Shown: piece by piece, positions 7,772 through 14,791 of the stretch | Layout of the letters: each line of letters opens with the position of its first letter | Numbering within the stretch: position 1 is the stretch's first letter | Assembly (NCBI RefSeq): GCF_030068475.1 | Contig: NZ_JAQOSP010000154.1 | Coordinates: 1-39,159 of the forward strand | Source of the DNA: Roseofilum acuticapitatum BLCC-M154 | Lineage (GTDB): Bacteria > Cyanobacteriota > Cyanobacteriia > Cyanobacteriales > Desertifilaceae | Direction of reading: 5' to 3' | DNA length: 39,159 nt | The notes under the pieces: generated by a model | Database searches by the model: none | The model's input: only the letters and a program-made list of their open reading frames with translations | Told to the model about the DNA's origin: nothing | Position numbers and translations under genes: made by a program

Positions 7772-8662
7772 ATGAGTAAAGCAATTTTTGAATTAGTGGA
7801 TGAACTGCCCACGGATAATATTACGATTAAGGCGTTGCGTGCCCTGGATTTTGTGGTTCCGGGAGAGTGGGATAATTTGGTGGGGTTTGAGAACACGATC
7901 CGCACGATTACCGGAGAGGAAGATCCGGAGATGATTCAGGCGATCGGCGATCGCGCCATTGAATTGTTCAATGATAAAAATGAAGGGTATCAGCGAGCGC
8001 TCTGGATTTATCAAACCATTAGCGGAACGGGTCGTGCCCTGGGTGCTGCTACATTGGCGAATATGGTAGGGGATAAAATTCCTTTGGTTGGGGGTTTATT
8101 AACCAGTCTGACTCCTAAACCGGTGAAGGCTCAAAGTATCGATTTATCGTTAAAAGTGGTGGGAGAATTGGTTGGGTTTTGCTCAATTAATGGTATTCCT
8201 GGCGATAGTATTGGGGATTTTGTTGGGGCTTTGGGTGATTATGGTGGCGAGTCGTTGATGCGGATGGCTGCCCTGGTTTGTTTTGATGGTTTGATTCCTT
8301 TGGGGCCAGATTTTCTAGGGGTGGTTTCGGATTGGATTGGCAATTTGTCGGCGGGAGATTTGGAGGACAACGATCAATTCCAGCAGTTGAAATCGGTGAT
8401 TCCTGGAGATAATTCAGCTAGTAAGTTGGGCTTTATTGGGGAGTCTTTTGGTTCAGTTTCGGGTTGGATGGGAGATTTTGTGAGCGATCGCGGTATTACT
8501 CCAACGAATGTGGCGAATAGTCTGCAAAACTTTGTGGAATTTACTGATGATAAGTTAGATTATCTGGGCGCATTCCTGGACATGAGTACCAATTATTATG
8601 AACATACCGGCATCCAAACTCTAGCCCATCGTTTGATTGAACGGGCAGTGGCGGAAATTTAA
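7772..8662 (+). CDS. Conserved-looking protein of unknown function, partner of the vWA gene
   Basis: I do not recognise this 296-residue protein. The N-terminal 100 residues are mixed and charged (FELVDELPTDNITIKALRAL, then IGDRAIELFNDKNEGYQRAL). The middle (about 95-190) is rich in Gly and hydrophobics, for example LANMVGDKIPLVGGLLTSL and LVCFDGLIPLGPDFLGVVSD, and could form packed helices or touch membranes, though no clean transmembrane helix is apparent. The C-terminus (245-296) is again helical and polar. No signal peptide or known catalytic motif is seen. A ribosome site (GAGGAAAAAAG) precedes ATG 7772. Being 34 bp downstream of a vWA gene suggests the two products work together. A hairpin and a long ATTCCCC array follow the stop. 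Confidence 0.8.
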   Translation: MSKAIFELVDELPTDNITIKALRALDFVVPGEWDNLVGFENTIRTITGEEDPEMIQAIGDRAIELFNDKNEGYQRALWIYQTISGTGRALGAATLANMVGDKIPLVGGLLTSLTPKPVKAQSIDLSLKVVGELVGFCSINGIPGDSIGDFVGALGDYGGESLMRMAALVCFDGLIPLGPDFLGVVSDWIGNLSAGDLEDNDQFQQLKSVIPGDNSASKLGFIGESFGSVSGWMGDFVSDRGITPTNVANSLQNFVEFTDDKLDYLGAFLDMSTNYYEHTGIQTLAHRLIERAVAEI

Positions 8663-8694
8663 TTTTTACCAGGATGGGATGGGGGAGATGGAGT

Positions 8695-8711
8695 GCGAGC
8701 ATCTTGCTCGC
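8695..8711. repeat. Solo hairpin GCGAGCA-TCT-TGCTCGC
   Basis: A 17-base hairpin with a 7-bp stem and TCT loop, preceded by GAGT as in the larger dispersed element. It is a single-hairpin relative of that element, with a G-C pair replaced by A-T at stem position 4. It lies 33 bases after the stop of the 296-aa gene and could act as an mRNA end structure. Confidence 0.8.
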
Positions 8712-8713
8712 TT

Positions 8714-8858
8714 ATTCCCCATTCCCCATTCCCCATTCCCCATTCCCCATTCCCCATTCCCCATTCCCCATTCCCCATTCCCCATTCCCCATTCCCCATT
8801 CCCTATTCCCCCATTCCCCCATTCCCCATTCCCCATTCCCCCATTCCCCCATTCCCCC
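8714..8858. repeat. Tandem ATTCCCC microsatellite, 20 units
   Basis: Twenty head-to-tail units: thirteen 7-mers (8714-8804; the last is ATTCCCT), then a mixture of 8-mers (ATTCCCCC) and 7-mers to 8858. The array ends one base before the stop codon of prmA on the opposite strand. It is open in several frames and yields spurious Pro/His/Ser/Phe or Gly/Asn/Trp/Met-rich translations. Homopolymer-tract slippage is the likely cause of the 7/8 variation. Confidence 0.95.
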
Positions 8859-8859
8859 A

Positions 8860-9768
8860 TTAATCGTCCAATTCCCGGCGGATGTTGAAACAACACCATT
8901 CTTTCCGTCGCCAAAGGGTAGCTACCATCCAACCATGCTGTTCTAAGGTGTCGGCTACGGGTTTGGCTTGGTCTAAGAGGACACCACTGATCACTCCCCA
9001 GGTAGTGGGTTTAGAGATGGCCTCAAATTTGGGAATTAAATCAATTACGACTTCAGCCAAGATATTGCACAGGATGCCATCTACGGGGCCGGGAAGGGTT
9101 TCGGTGAGTTCGTTGATACTGCCTTGGCTGGTGATGAGGCGATCGCCTCCCAAATGATTGATTTTGCCATTACAGAATGTTGCCTGAACCGCCAGAGGAT
9201 CGGTATCTACGGCATAGACTGCATGAGCGCCCAATAATAAAGCCCCAATGGATAAGATTCCTGAACCACAGCCAATATCGGCTAAAACTAAATTTTGTTC
9301 TTCTTGGGGATCTATTCCTAGGCGCATTTCTAGCGATTCTAGACACAATTGGGTGGTTGCATGGCTTCCTGTGCCAAAGGCGATTCCTGGATCTAGGTAT
9401 AAAATATGTCTATCTGGAGCTTCAGGAGGGGATAACCAAGCGGGACAGACAATGAAGCGATCGCCAATGGATTCCGGTTGCCAATATTTTTTCCAGGTAA
9501 TTGACCAATCTTCTTCCTCAATCAAGTGCCAGTGAACGCCAGGAACAGGTAGGGAAACCGTGAGAGCATCCTGACGAAAACCAATGGATAGGGCGGCTAG
9601 ATCGAGGAGTTGGGCTTGTTCTTGGGGTAAGTAGGCTTGTACTAACCGAGAGTTACCTTTGGTTTCGCTACTGGTTCCTTGACAGCCAAATTGATCTAAA
9701 CGCCAGAAGATCAGATCTTCTAAGCCTGGATCGCAGAGTATTTGAATTTCCCACCAGTGGTTTGCCAA
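8860..9768 (-). CDS. prmA: Ribosomal protein L11 methyltransferase
   Basis: The 302-residue class I SAM-dependent methyltransferase has the N-terminal recognition domain ([12 protein letters not shown]...) and the C-terminal catalytic domain. The SAM-binding motif I is [29 protein letters not shown] and [10 protein letters not shown] are the other conserved PrmA segments. It trimethylates ribosomal protein L11. The start is TTG (9766-9768): an in-frame TAG lies 10 codons upstream, there is no ATG between, and GGAGG sits 10 bases before the TTG. The 3' end abuts the ATTCCCC array. The next gene upstream, also for an RNA/ribosome methylase, is 75 bp away on the same strand. Confidence 0.95.
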   Translation of the reverse strand: MANHWWEIQILCDPGLEDLIFWRLDQFGCQGTSSETKGNSRLVQAYLPQEQAQLLDLAALSIGFRQDALTVSLPVPGVHWHLIEEEDWSITWKKYWQPESIGDRFIVCPAWLSPPEAPDRHILYLDPGIAFGTGSHATTQLCLESLEMRLGIDPQEEQNLVLADIGCGSGILSIGALLLGAHAVYAVDTDPLAVQATFCNGKINHLGGDRLITSQGSINELTETLPGPVDGILCNILAEVVIDLIPKFEAISKPTTWGVISGVLLDQAKPVADTLEQHGWMVATLWRRKEWCCFNIRRELDD

Positions 9769-9843
9769 AATGCCTGAGCCTCCGTTAACCCTGAGCTAGT
9801 TAGATGTATTCTTGACTTTATCAAAAGATGGAATTTGAGGAAA

Positions 9844-10635
9844 TCATCTATTCTTGTGCATCCATTGTCTTTGGCTTTCGTAGAGAATGAGGGCAGCCGC
9901 GATCGCCACATTAAGAGATTCTACTCCCTCCGCAATAGGAATGCTCACCTGGCGATCGGCTAACTCTAGCAGCTCTGAGGATAACCCCGCCCCTTCATTA
10001 CCCAATAGTACCCAAGTCGGTTGTGTCCAATTAATGTCCCAATAGGTTTGGGGAGCGTTAGCAGTTGTAGCGATAATTTGCATCTGTTCTTGACGGCATT
10101 GAGCGATAAAATCCGGTAAACTCGGTTGCATCGCCATGGGAACCTGAAACCAAGCGCCCGCAGAAGCACGGAGAACTTTGGGATGATCTAAATCAACACT
10201 ATCTGAACTGAGGGCGATCGCCTCTAAGCCTACCCCTGCACCGGTGCGAATGATTGTGCCCAAATTCCCCGGATCTTGAAGCGTTTCGAGGATGAGTCCT
10301 AGTCGGTTCAGTTGCGGGGAGAGGGGTTTGGGGGCATCTCTCCGCAGAGTAGCAATTACGCCATCTGGATTTACCGTAGTGGCGATCGCCTTCAAAACCT
10401 CATAGCTCACCTGCTCCACCCGTTGACAGCACTCTTGCAATTTTTCCCCTAACGGTTGATTTTTTTGCAACCATTCCGGGGTATACGCGGCACTGTCTAA
10501 AGCCGCATTCACCTGACAAGCCGCCTCCACCAGATGAGTTCCTTCTAATAAACATAATTGGGCTTGTTTGCGCCCTTTCGGTTGGTGCAACTTTCGCAGG
10601 TGTTTCACCCAAGGATTTTGAAGACTGGTTAACAT
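9844..10635 (-). CDS. SpoU/TrmH-family RNA 2'-O-ribose methyltransferase
   Basis: The 263-residue protein has an N-terminal RNA-binding-like part (LTSLQNPWVKHLRKLH, L30e-like fold expected) and a C-terminal SPOUT domain with the three motifs: QDPGNLGTIIRTGAGVG, VLLGNEGAGLS and IPIAEGVESLNVAIAAALIL. This is the family of rRNA and tRNA 2'-O-methylases; the exact target nucleotide cannot be assigned. The start is ATG 10633-10635. The open frame runs on to 10677, but those 14 codons cover the hairpin repeat at 10643-10659 and have no homology-like character, so a longer start is unlikely. The 3' end is 75 bp from prmA, which suggests co-transcription. Confidence 0.92.
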   Translation of the reverse strand: MLTSLQNPWVKHLRKLHQPKGRKQAQLCLLEGTHLVEAACQVNAALDSAAYTPEWLQKNQPLGEKLQECCQRVEQVSYEVLKAIATTVNPDGVIATLRRDAPKPLSPQLNRLGLILETLQDPGNLGTIIRTGAGVGLEAIALSSDSVDLDHPKVLRASAGAWFQVPMAMQPSLPDFIAQCRQEQMQIIATTANAPQTYWDINWTQPTWVLLGNEGAGLSSELLELADRQVSIPIAEGVESLNVAIAAALILYESQRQWMHKNR

Positions 10636-10642
10636 TAGGAAT

Positions 10643-10659
10643 GCGAGCATCTTGCTCGC
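10643..10659. repeat. Solo hairpin GCGAGCA-TCT-TGCTCGC
   Basis: Identical in sequence to the hairpin at 8695-8711. It lies in the 49-bp gap between the CYTH gene and the SpoU methylase, just ahead of the methylase ATG, and falsely extends that open frame by 14 codons. On the mRNA it would place a stable stem 7 bases before the start codon, which might lower translation. Confidence 0.8.
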
Positions 10660-10684
10660 TAGAGAAAGGAAGGGCAAAATCAGA

Positions 10685-11164
10685 TTAATGTTGCCATTGA
10701 CTATAGGGATGGCTGGCTAAATAAGAATTAAAATACCGGTAATCTTCGGATACTTCTTCACCCACCCATTCCGGTAATTGAATCTCTTGATTGGCATCGG
10801 TGAGTTCAACTTCTGCGAGGATTAATCCTTGATTGTCTCCGGCGAATTCATCGACTTCCCAAACCATGCCGCCCCAGTTAAAGGTGTAGCGGATTTTATC
10901 GATTTGGGGGCGATCGCACAAAAACTCTAGCATTTCCTGGGCATCCTCTAGGGGGATGGGATACTCATATTCTAGGCGATGAATGCCAGAAGAGCCAGAG
11001 GCTAAGGTTTTCAGGGTTAAGTAGCCCCGATCTCCGGCAATCCGCACGCGCACAGTTGCCTGATTTTCAGTGCGAATATAGCCTTGGCGATAGTGGATAG
11101 GTTTGCCTAATCCTCGCCAACTGTCTCCTGTGACTAGAAATTTGCGTTCAATTTCAATGGCCAT
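10685..11164 (-). CDS. CYTH domain protein (triphosphate tunnel metalloenzyme)
   Basis: The 159-residue protein begins MAIEIERKFLV, the ExExK signature of the CYTH/TTM superfamily. Paired basic and acidic strands follow: TVRVRIAGDRGYLTLK, RLEYEYPIP, DKIRYTF, EVDEF and LAEVEL. The length is right for the small bacterial form. Family members hydrolyse inorganic triphosphate or, less often, act as class IV adenylate cyclases or thiamine triphosphatases; in cyanobacteria triphosphatase activity is the safer inference. Separated from the downstream SpoU methylase by a 49-bp gap carrying a hairpin repeat. A longer repeat (11212-11287) lies upstream. Confidence 0.9.
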   Translation of the reverse strand: MAIEIERKFLVTGDSWRGLGKPIHYRQGYIRTENQATVRVRIAGDRGYLTLKTLASGSSGIHRLEYEYPIPLEDAQEMLEFLCDRPQIDKIRYTFNWGGMVWEVDEFAGDNQGLILAEVELTDANQEIQLPEWVGEEVSEDYRYFNSYLASHPYSQWQH

Positions 11165-11211
11165 AATGCTTAGATCGATCCATGGTTATCTATCATATAG
11201 CCTTTCTCTTG

Positions 11212-11287
11212 AGATCCCCCTAAATCCCCCTTAAAAAGGGGGACTTTCTTGACTGCCCCCTTTTTTAAGGGGGGGTTGGGGGGATCT
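11212..11287. repeat. 76-bp inverted-repeat element (AGATCCCCC...GGGGGATCT ends)
   Basis: The two ends are complementary (AGATCCCCC at 11212 and GGGGGGATCT ending at 11287). Inside are a CCCCCTTAAAAAGGGGG hairpin and a second C-run/T-run/G-run hairpin. Elements of this type are common between cyanobacterial genes. It sits downstream of urtE and could limit read-through toward the CYTH gene, but it has the look of a mobile or replicated palindrome rather than a simple terminator. Confidence 0.85.
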
Positions 11288-11301
11288 TTTGCCTCTAGCG
11301 C

Positions 11302-11307
11302 TATAAT
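11302..11307 (+). promoter_or_regulatory. Possible -10 box for the small membrane ORF
   Basis: TATAAT 39 bases before the ATG at 11346, with no clear -35 at the right distance. This would give a short leader. Candidate only. Confidence 0.25.
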
Positions 11308-11345
11308 CAACCCCGTGGACTATAGACAATACGTCAAAACTGATT

Positions 11346-11432
11346 ATGTTTAAAAACTGGACTTCTGATGATTGGATTAATCATATTGCGTTTACAGTAA
11401 CGGTAGCGGTTTTAGTCTGGTCATTTCTCTAG
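11346..11432 (+). CDS. Possible 28-aa single-pass membrane protein
   Basis: ATG 11346 opens a 28-codon frame ending in TAG at 11430-11432. The first 13 residues (MFKNWTSDDWINH) are polar and Trp-rich; the last 15 (IAFTVTVAVLVWSFL) form one hydrophobic helix. The size and shape resemble the tiny subunits of cyanobacterial photosynthetic complexes, but I do not recognise it as any of them. TATAAT lies 39 bases upstream; there is no clear Shine-Dalgarno. It converges on urtE and overlaps its stop by 4 bases. It may be real or chance. Confidence 0.35.
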   Translation: MFKNWTSDDWINHIAFTVTVAVLVWSFL

Positions 11433-12148
11433 ACGGCTAAGAATTCCTGAATCACATCTTTACTCAGTTCTGCGGTTGGCCCAGAAGCTACGATACCGCC
11501 TTTTTGCATGGCGTAATACCAGTCTGCCTGGCGGACAAAGTGCAGATGCTGTTCAACTAAGAGTACAGATATACCGGTCGTTTCAATGATTTTACGCACG
11601 GCTGCTTCAATTTCTAGGATAATCGAGGGTTGAATGCCTTCGGTGGGTTCATCGAGAACTAGGAGTTGGGGACGGCCCATGAGAGCGCGGGCGATCGCCA
11701 GTTGCTGTTGTTGTCCTCCGCTCAAGTCCCCTCCCATGCGCCATAACATGCTCTCCAGGACGGGGAATAGCTCGTAAATATAGGGGGGGATCTCCTTCTT
11801 TTTGCCTGCGCGTCCGGACTCCAAACCCAGGAGTAGGTTCTCTTTCACGGTGACTCTGGGGATAATCTCGCGACCTTGGGGAACATAGCCAATACCGAGT
11901 TTAGCGCGGCGATCGGGAGGAAGACCGACAATATTTTCGCCTTGCAAAACAATATTACCACTGCGCGGTTTTAACACCCCCATAATCGTTTTCAGCAGGG
12001 TCGTTTTCCCCACTCCATTACGGCCAATTAAACAGACCATTTGTCCGGGTCTCACCCCCAAGTCCACATTCCGCAGAATATGACTTTCTCCATAGTAAAC
12101 ATTTAATTCAGATACTTTTAAAACCGGTTTATCTTCTAGGTGCATCAT
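11429..12148 (-). CDS. urtE: Urea ABC transporter ATP-binding subunit UrtE
   Basis: The 239-residue ABC ATPase has Walker A GRNGVGKT, signature LSGGQQQQ, Walker B LLVLDEPTEG and switch His in LLVEQHLHFV. The N-terminal VSELNVYYGESHILR and the segment GYVPQGREIIPRVTVKENL are typical of UrtE/LivF-type ATPases, and the linked urtC and urtD genes support the urea assignment. It pairs with UrtD to energise urea uptake through UrtB/UrtC. GAGG lies 5 bases before ATG 12146-12148; the second Met codon is also possible. It is separated from urtD by a two-gene toxin-antitoxin-like insertion but stays on the same strand, 31 bp after it. Confidence 0.93.
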   Translation of the reverse strand: MMHLEDKPVLKVSELNVYYGESHILRNVDLGVRPGQMVCLIGRNGVGKTTLLKTIMGVLKPRSGNIVLQGENIVGLPPDRRAKLGIGYVPQGREIIPRVTVKENLLLGLESGRAGKKKEIPPYIYELFPVLESMLWRMGGDLSGGQQQQLAIARALMGRPQLLVLDEPTEGIQPSIILEIEAAVRKIIETTGISVLLVEQHLHFVRQADWYYAMQKGGIVASGPTAELSKDVIQEFLAV

Positions 12149-12179
12149 TGATTCCTCATGCAGTATTGAGTAACTACCG

Positions 12180-12527
12180 TTAGATGTAAATTACTTGATT
12201 ACTCATTTCATCTGCGGTAGTTTGATTTAAAATTTTTAGGAGTCTTTCCACTATCTTTTGATAGGGATTTCTCACAGCAATAATAATGCCATAATGAGTA
12301 ATATTATGCTCAAAATATTGTTGTGCTAATTTTTCAAAATCCCTACGATTGTGAGTCAAAATAGCAGCCTGTTTACTGACTGCATACTCTAATTGCTCCA
12401 CGTCTGTTTTTCCCAGTTGACCAGCTTGCTGTGCAGTCAGTGCCTGAAAACCGCGAGAAATTAGTAAACTCCCGACCAGGACATCAACATCTTCATCCAA
12501 GTACACTTCAATAAAAATACCTGTCAT
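12180..12527 (-). CDS. DUF5615 PIN-like protein (putative toxin)
   Basis: The 115-residue protein opens with an acidic strand VYLDEDVD (Asp11, Glu12, Asp13), followed by LLISRGFQALTAQQAGQLGKTDVEQLEYA and AAILTHNRRDFEKLA. This spacing of acidic residues and the LTHNRxDF segment are characteristic of DUF5615/Mut7-C-like PIN-fold proteins, regarded as the toxin (probable RNase) of DUF433-DUF5615 pairs. ATG 12525-12527 is 2 bases after the stop of the DUF433 gene, so translation is coupled. The pair lies between urtD and urtE. Toxicity is inferred from family and context. Confidence 0.85.
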   Translation of the reverse strand: MTGIFIEVYLDEDVDVLVGSLLISRGFQALTAQQAGQLGKTDVEQLEYAVSKQAAILTHNRRDFEKLAQQYFEHNITHYGIIIAVRNPYQKIVERLLKILNQTTADEMSNQVIYI

Positions 12528-12529
12528 TT

Positions 12530-12805
12530 TTAACGTACTCTCGGATCAATTAAGTCGTCAGGAATCGCATTATTTTGAATATATTCATTGATTTCCGTTG
12601 TGTGATCTAAGTAATAGCTTAAAGCATCAAAGACTTGGGAAAGCTTCAAGTGAGGTAATCGATGGGGAATCTCTTCCGGTGAAACACCAATGCGCCACAG
12701 TTCTACAATGGCTCGCACCGGTGTTCTAGTGCCTTTAATGACGGGTTCACCATTTAATATCAAATCATTTTTGACAATATGACAGTGTTCGGTTGTCTGA
12801 ATCAT
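12530..12805 (-). CDS. DUF433 HTH-like protein (putative antitoxin)
   Basis: The 91-residue protein carries the DUF433 signature LILNGEPVIKGTRTPVRAIVEL, followed by a helix-turn-helix-like segment (GVSPEEIPHRLPHLKLSQVFDALSYY, split here by ordinary turns) and an acidic tail. DUF433 proteins are usual antitoxin partners of DUF5615 proteins and may autoregulate by DNA binding. I chose ATG 12803-12805; a TTG seven codons upstream (12824-12826) is possible but would add a basic stretch not needed by the fold. It begins 43 bp after urtD ends, on the same strand, so it can be read from the urt promoter. Confidence 0.85.
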   Translation of the reverse strand: MIQTTEHCHIVKNDLILNGEPVIKGTRTPVRAIVELWRIGVSPEEIPHRLPHLKLSQVFDALSYYLDHTTEINEYIQNNAIPDDLIDPRVR

Positions 12806-12848
12806 AATCTTTGCCGATCGCCTCAACTCAGCCTATTTTATCTCAAGT

Positions 12849-13607
12849 TTACCCGTGATCTTCGGTTTCTGATTCTCCCAGGTACACTTCAATCACCCGT
12901 GGATCGTTTTGCACTTCTTCGATGGAACCCTCACAGAGTACAGAACCTTGGTGTAAAACCGTGACTTTCCGGGCAATTTGGCGCACAAATTCCATATCAT
13001 GCTCAATCACAATAATGGAATGACTTTCGGCTAAACTGAGCAGTAAATTTCCAGTTTGTTCCGTTTCTTCATCAGTGAGTCCCGCAACCGGTTCATCGAC
13101 TAATAAAAGATCGGGAGATTGAGCGACTAACATGCCAATTTCTAACCGTTGTTTTTCCCCATGGGATAGGAGAGCGGCTTGAATATCGCCTTTAACTGAG
13201 AGTCCGGTAATCTCTAGCAGGTGGTTTAAGCGCTGGCGATCGCTCCCTGGAGGCCGACTGAAGAGCGTCGAAAGCACGTTCTTATTCGTATTACAGCTCA
13301 GTTCCAGGTTTTCCCTAGGGGTCAAATTGAGGTAAACCCGTGGCGTTTGAAACTTGCGACCAATCCCCAAACGGGCGATCTGATGTTCCGCCAAACGACG
13401 AGTATTACGACCTTTGAAAAAAACTTGCCCTTCTGTGGGTTGAGTTTTCCCTGTAATCACATCTAGAAACGTAGTTTTTCCGGCTCCATTGGGGCCAATG
13501 ATCACCCGCAATTCCCCTGGTTCCATACTAAATGTAAGCTGATTAAGGGCCCTAAATCCATCAAAATCAACCGTTAAATTCTCAATCTCTAAAATCGCTT
13601 CCTTCAT
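12849..13607 (-). CDS. urtD: Urea ABC transporter ATP-binding subunit UrtD
   Basis: The 252-residue ABC ATPase has Walker A GPNGAGKT, signature LSHGEKQRLEIGM, Walker B LLLVDEPVAGL and the switch His in IVIEHDMEFV. The LSHGEKQ form and the opening LEIENLTVDFDGFRALNQL are typical of UrtD. It forms the ATPase pair with UrtE. The gene starts 5 bp after urtC ends. After its stop the operon is broken by the DUF433/DUF5615 pair before urtE. Confidence 0.94.
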   Translation of the reverse strand: MKEAILEIENLTVDFDGFRALNQLTFSMEPGELRVIIGPNGAGKTTFLDVITGKTQPTEGQVFFKGRNTRRLAEHQIARLGIGRKFQTPRVYLNLTPRENLELSCNTNKNVLSTLFSRPPGSDRQRLNHLLEITGLSVKGDIQAALLSHGEKQRLEIGMLVAQSPDLLLVDEPVAGLTDEETEQTGNLLLSLAESHSIIVIEHDMEFVRQIARKVTVLHQGSVLCEGSIEEVQNDPRVIEVYLGESETEDHG

Positions 13608-13612
13608 GACTT

Positions 13613-14785
13613 TTATTCAAATTCTTCCCGCTCTTGTTGCACTTCCGGATCTGTTTCTAAACTCGGATAAGTCACCAGGGTTTTCATGCCTAAACGGGCC
13701 TGTAACCAATCCCAGCCATCGGTTCTCAACCATCCCACCACCCCATTGGGCAAGACCATCACCACAATTAAGAATAATGCTCCTTGGAAAAATAACCAAA
13801 TTTCGGGAAATTGTTCGCTTAATCCACTGCGGGCAAAGTTTACTAAAAGGGCCCCTAAAATCGCACCGACTAAACTCGCTCGTCCGCCCACAGCCACCCA
13901 GATCACCATTTCAATGGAGAAAGCAATATCCATGGCTTTTGGGGAAATAATTCCGGTTTGCAGCGTAAATAATGCCCCAGCTAACCCGGCTAATCCGGCA
14001 GAAATAGCAAATACGAGAACTTTGTAACCGGTGGGATTATAACCGGAAAAGCGCACCCGACTTTCATCATCTCGAATCGCAATCAAGAGGCGACCAAAAC
14101 GACCACTCGTGAGCCAACGACAGAGGGCATAAGTGAGAGCTAAAAAGAGGATAGTAATGATATAAAATCCGACTTGAGTTTTGGGGTCATTAACGGTAAA
14201 GCCCAGGAGAGTTTTAAAATCAGTGAGGCCATTGGTTCCATTAATCAGTTTTTGTTGTCCATTGAAGAAGTTGAAAAAGACAATGGTTGAGGCTTGGGTG
14301 AGGATGGAAAAGTAAACGCCGCGAATCCGATTTCGGAAGACGAGATAGCCTAAAAATCCCCCTAATAGAGCCGGAACCAGGACAACGGCTAAAGCAGCGA
14401 TGGGAAAGGGCCCAAAGGGTTGCCAAAACCAGGGCAGTTCGGTGACTCCATAGAGGGTCATAAATTCGGGCAGTTGAATACTGGAGTCGGGGGGGATTTG
14501 CAGTTTCATATGCATGGCGATCGCATAGCCCCCTAGGGCAAAAAATACACCATGCCCCAAACTCAACAGGCCAGTAAATCCCCAAATGACATCAATACCA
14601 AGGGCAATAATGGCTAAGGCTAAAAACCGACCCAATAGGTTTAAACGGAATGGAGGAAGGATTAATGGCATGAGGATCATTAAGATTAGGGCAATCGCAA
14701 TCACTAATCCCAATTCAATCCACAGGTTGCGGCGACGCTTTTTTTGTTGAGCAATCCGACCGACTTCTAGAATAGTTTCTGACAT
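13613..14785 (-). CDS. urtC: Urea ABC transporter permease UrtC
   Basis: The 390-residue polytopic membrane protein of the branched-chain amino acid/urea permease class (LivM-like) begins with a basic cytoplasmic stretch (QQKKRRRNLW). About nine to ten hydrophobic segments follow, including LLGRFLALAIIALGIDVIWG, the conserved GLLSLGHGVFFALGGYA, and AIRDDESRVRFSGYNPTGYK, the loop that docks the ATPases. YSILTQAS and GGRASLVGAILGALLVN are further family landmarks. It forms the channel with UrtB, which is not in this window. The gene starts 6 bp after the cyanophycinase-like gene and is followed by urtD after 5 bp. Confidence 0.94.
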   Translation of the reverse strand: MSETILEVGRIAQQKKRRRNLWIELGLVIAIALILMILMPLILPPFRLNLLGRFLALAIIALGIDVIWGFTGLLSLGHGVFFALGGYAIAMHMKLQIPPDSSIQLPEFMTLYGVTELPWFWQPFGPFPIAALAVVLVPALLGGFLGYLVFRNRIRGVYFSILTQASTIVFFNFFNGQQKLINGTNGLTDFKTLLGFTVNDPKTQVGFYIITILFLALTYALCRWLTSGRFGRLLIAIRDDESRVRFSGYNPTGYKVLVFAISAGLAGLAGALFTLQTGIISPKAMDIAFSIEMVIWVAVGGRASLVGAILGALLVNFARSGLSEQFPEIWLFFQGALFLIVVMVLPNGVVGWLRTDGWDWLQARLGMKTLVTYPSLETDPEVQQEREEFE

Positions 14786-14791
14786 CTAAGG

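Noticed and set aside
8637-8946. Open frames on both strands rich in Pro/His/Phe/Ser or Gly/Asn/Trp/Met
   Set aside because: They are translations of the ATTCCCC array, which lacks stops in several frames; they have no gene-like start context and overlap the ends of real genes.
10636-10677. 14-codon N-terminal extension of the SpoU methylase
   Set aside because: The extra codons are mostly the hairpin repeat 10643-10659; the internal ATG at 10633-10635 gives a family-length protein.
12806-12826. TTG-initiated seven-codon extension of the DUF433 protein
   Set aside because: It adds MRRSAKI before a normal ATG that already gives the full domain; no ribosome site supports the upstream TTG.
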